The position numbers and the translations under genes are program-made. Positions 36,437-38,683 of a stretch of 38,683 nucleotides of DNA are shown here, in pieces. Each line of letters begins with the position of its first letter. Positions within the stretch are counted from its first letter, which is position 1. Below the pieces are notes generated by a model, which saw only the letters and a list, made by a program, of their open reading frames with translations, ran no database searches and was not told the DNA's origin. Source of the DNA: an uncultured Clostridia bacterium (GTDB taxonomy: Bacteria > Bacillota > Clostridia > Oscillospirales > Ruminococcaceae); contig CAMEKZ010000003.1 of NCBI GenBank assembly GCA_945921635.1, positions 1 to 38,683 of the forward strand. Reading direction: 5' to 3'.

Positions 36437-38617
36437 ATGAAAACTAAATTCCAAAAAGTACTTGCCATTTCACTTATCGCAATAATGCTTTGTTCCTGTG
36501 CAACAAAAGAAAAAGATAATTTTGACAGTGCTTCAAACCCATTTGATACAAGCGCACAGGAGAATATGCCGCCGGATTCCGATAATGCAAAAGAGGTTTA
36601 TGAAAGGTATCAGACAGGCGGTGCAAGTGTGGATTTTTCCAAAATGGACGGCAAAGATACTTTAGAATATAACGGCAGTCCGATTGAAATAACCTTTTCA
36701 TTTGATACAAGCGAAAATGAGTATGATATGACTGAGGGATTTGTGGCGTTTATTTGCGGCGTGCCGCAGATGATTTCGGCTGACGGCGGAGAAACTTCCG
36801 AAATGGCTAAGGTTACATACGAAAAGAAAACAACCACCGAAACCACATTAACCGTCAATCCGAGAATCACCGAGGATTTGAAGGGACAGGACGAGCTTAC
36901 GCTTATGATAGCAAGTTTGCACAGCGTTGATTATGTGCCTCAGGGAAAATATGCCGGATATGGATTTAACAACATTCATTCAAGCAGTCCTCTTTGCTAT
37001 TATAAGCTGAAGATAAATGCTCAGCCTGAGATTATAAACCTTGACGGCAAGATCGAATTTGAGAATGTAAATGCTTCCGATAAGTCACTTGAAAACTATA
37101 ATCTTAAAAATGCAGGGGAAATCGGTGACGACTGCATGATGAAAATGTACAGTGTAGAAAACCAATCTCCGCGCCTTGTCCTTGACGGCAGTAAGCAGAG
37201 CTTAGATCTGGTTTTTAACGGTATGAACGCCGACAGGTTCTATGTATATTTGTATGTAAATATGCAGCGTGTAAAATTTGACGGTTCGGATTATGCGGTT
37301 GTTAATTCAAAATCGGGTTTTGTTCCGAAATTAACCGTGACACTTGATAATCTCAGTTCAAGAGATGTGATATATGCAATAGCTGTTTCGCCTGATTCTG
37401 AAAGTAAATTTCCGGCATACACAAAGACTATGAGCAGTTTGTGTTTTGCTCCGGATGATGAGATCCTTTCAGCAGGAAGCAACAGTGCAGGTGAGCAGAC
37501 CGAAGCAGTGACTACCGATATATCAAAACCTGGCGACGCTCCCGATAATACCTCAACAGCGGTTTCGGACAACCCGATTTATAAATTTAAGCCCCTCGGA
37601 TATCTGGACGATGACCAAAACCTTCTGCTGATGTATATTGATAATGACTTTAAAGTTTACGGCGAAGACAACGGTACATATTTTACTGTTTATGATGTAA
37701 AGGCAAAAGAATTTATAAGCGGAAAATTTTTGCCTTATCAGCAGACTTTCACTGTTACTTACGGACAGGGCTGTTTTACGGTAATTGAAGGTAAAGCGTC
37801 TGAAGACAATCGCAGCCTTGCCGAGTGTATGGCAGTTACTTATAATGAAAAATTCGAAGAAATTCAGCGGGCGCATAATATGCCGATGTATTCAGGCGGT
37901 AATCAGTCTATATACAGTGCTTATTACTGCAAGGATATCGACAAATATCTCTGTGCTTATAAAGAAGAAATCAGCTCTTCTGAATATCTGACGGTACTGC
38001 TTAATACAGACGGCTCGGTTTACAAAGTGATTAACACAGACAGCGAAACAAGCGTATACAGCTTTTCTGTTGACGATGATAAAATCATATTGGGACGAAG
38101 ATATGACGACTACCGCACAAAGATTCAGGTTATGGATTTTGACGGAAATATAATCGATGAAAAAACTATGTCAGCGGAATATGCAAATCTTGATGTAAAC
38201 CGTTTCGGAAAATATATCGCTTTTCTTTCGTTAAAAAGATACGGTGAAGATGAAAATCCGGGTTCGGACAGCTTTGCGGTTCTTTATGATACAGAAACTG
38301 ACAAACTTATGGAATTTACGCCTGAAACCGCTGACGAGGCAGGATGTATGGGTATTTCGCCTGACGGCAAAATTGCGGTAACTATGGATTATGAGGAAGT
38401 TGATGACGATGGTATTGTAACAGGTCAGAAACAAACTCTGAGATATTATGATATCGAAAGCGGTAAAGTAATCAAAACCGTAAACGCCGATGACAAGCCG
38501 ACTTTGAATAATTTTGTAGTATATGATGATGGCATTATTCAGACGGTACCGGGCTACAATAAGGAAAAGAATGAAAGAACGGAAACAGTTGTATTCTTTG
38601 ACCGATTTGACGATTAA
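36437..38617 (+). CDS. Large lipoprotein, possibly with a beta-propeller-like C-terminal half
   Basis: Signal peptide with lipobox LCSC; repeated short beta segments such as FDGNIIDEKTMSAE, MGISPDGKIAVTMDYEE, RYYDIESGKVIKTV. Confidence 0.65.
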   Translation: MKTKFQKVLAISLIAIMLCSCATKEKDNFDSASNPFDTSAQENMPPDSDNAKEVYERYQTGGASVDFSKMDGKDTLEYNGSPIEITFSFDTSENEYDMTEGFVAFICGVPQMISADGGETSEMAKVTYEKKTTTETTLTVNPRITEDLKGQDELTLMIASLHSVDYVPQGKYAGYGFNNIHSSSPLCYYKLKINAQPEIINLDGKIEFENVNASDKSLENYNLKNAGEIGDDCMMKMYSVENQSPRLVLDGSKQSLDLVFNGMNADRFYVYLYVNMQRVKFDGSDYAVVNSKSGFVPKLTVTLDNLSSRDVIYAIAVSPDSESKFPAYTKTMSSLCFAPDDEILSAGSNSAGEQTEAVTTDISKPGDAPDNTSTAVSDNPIYKFKPLGYLDDDQNLLLMYIDNDFKVYGEDNGTYFTVYDVKAKEFISGKFLPYQQTFTVTYGQGCFTVIEGKASEDNRSLAECMAVTYNEKFEEIQRAHNMPMYSGGNQSIYSAYYCKDIDKYLCAYKEEISSSEYLTVLLNTDGSVYKVINTDSETSVYSFSVDDDKIILGRRYDDYRTKIQVMDFDGNIIDEKTMSAEYANLDVNRFGKYIAFLSLKRYGEDENPGSDSFAVLYDTETDKLMEFTPETADEAGCMGISPDGKIAVTMDYEEVDDDGIVTGQKQTLRYYDIESGKVIKTVNADDKPTLNNFVVYDDGIIQTVPGYNKEKNERTETVVFFDRFDD

Positions 38618-38626
38618 GGTGGAAAA

Positions 38627-38683
38627 ATGAAACTTGAAATCAATCAACTCACAAAATCCTACTCAAAAGGCAAAAAAGCCCTC
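38627..38683 (+). CDS. ABC transporter ATP-binding protein, N-terminus only (truncated by window)
   Basis: MKLEINQLTKSYSKGKKAL after AGGTGG; typical ABC ATPase N-terminus. Confidence 0.6.
   Translation, partial: MKLEINQLTKSYSKGKKAL

Overview
This 38.7-kb window looks like a Clostridia (Oscillospiraceae/Ruminococcus-like) chromosome; that placement is inferred from gene content and codon style only. About the first 32.7 kb is mostly core genome: dnaE (3' part), pfkA, a THF riboswitch with a folT-like ECF S component, proC, spoIIR, nadE, an alpha/beta hydrolase, an Mrp/NBP35 ATPase, birA, a GNAT protein, a small membrane-protein cluster, a CAP-domain protein, a degenerate Hpt protein, an ANT(6)-like nucleotidyltransferase, metH / metH-activation / metF / metG, a PucR/CdaR-like regulator, ftsE-ftsX-M23 hydrolase-S41 peptidase, greA and lysS. 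From about 32.8 kb the sequence becomes accessory and more AT-rich. It holds a small ORF split by a hairpin element, a truncated response regulator fused to an RHS fragment, two RHS C-terminal cassettes sharing 458 identical bp, a probable immunity gene, a secreted small protein, a large lipoprotein and the start of an ABC ATPase. The most unusual signals are: (i) recurring intergenic multi-hairpin modules, several with an outer stem enclosing three hairpins, plus a related 162-bp hairpin element that splits a small ORF and whose computed removal restores the frame; (ii) a six-unit 70/71-bp tandem hairpin array with compensatory stem changes; (iii) displaced RHS toxin-tip cassettes; (iv) an Hpt protein lacking the phospho-histidine and an S41 peptidase with Ser-to-Cys at the nucleophile position; (v) nonsense or frameshift lesions in otherwise conserved genes (dnaE, S41 peptidase, metH activation protein), which need read-level checking. 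No tRNA, rRNA or CRISPR array was recognised. All alignments and structures were done by eye.
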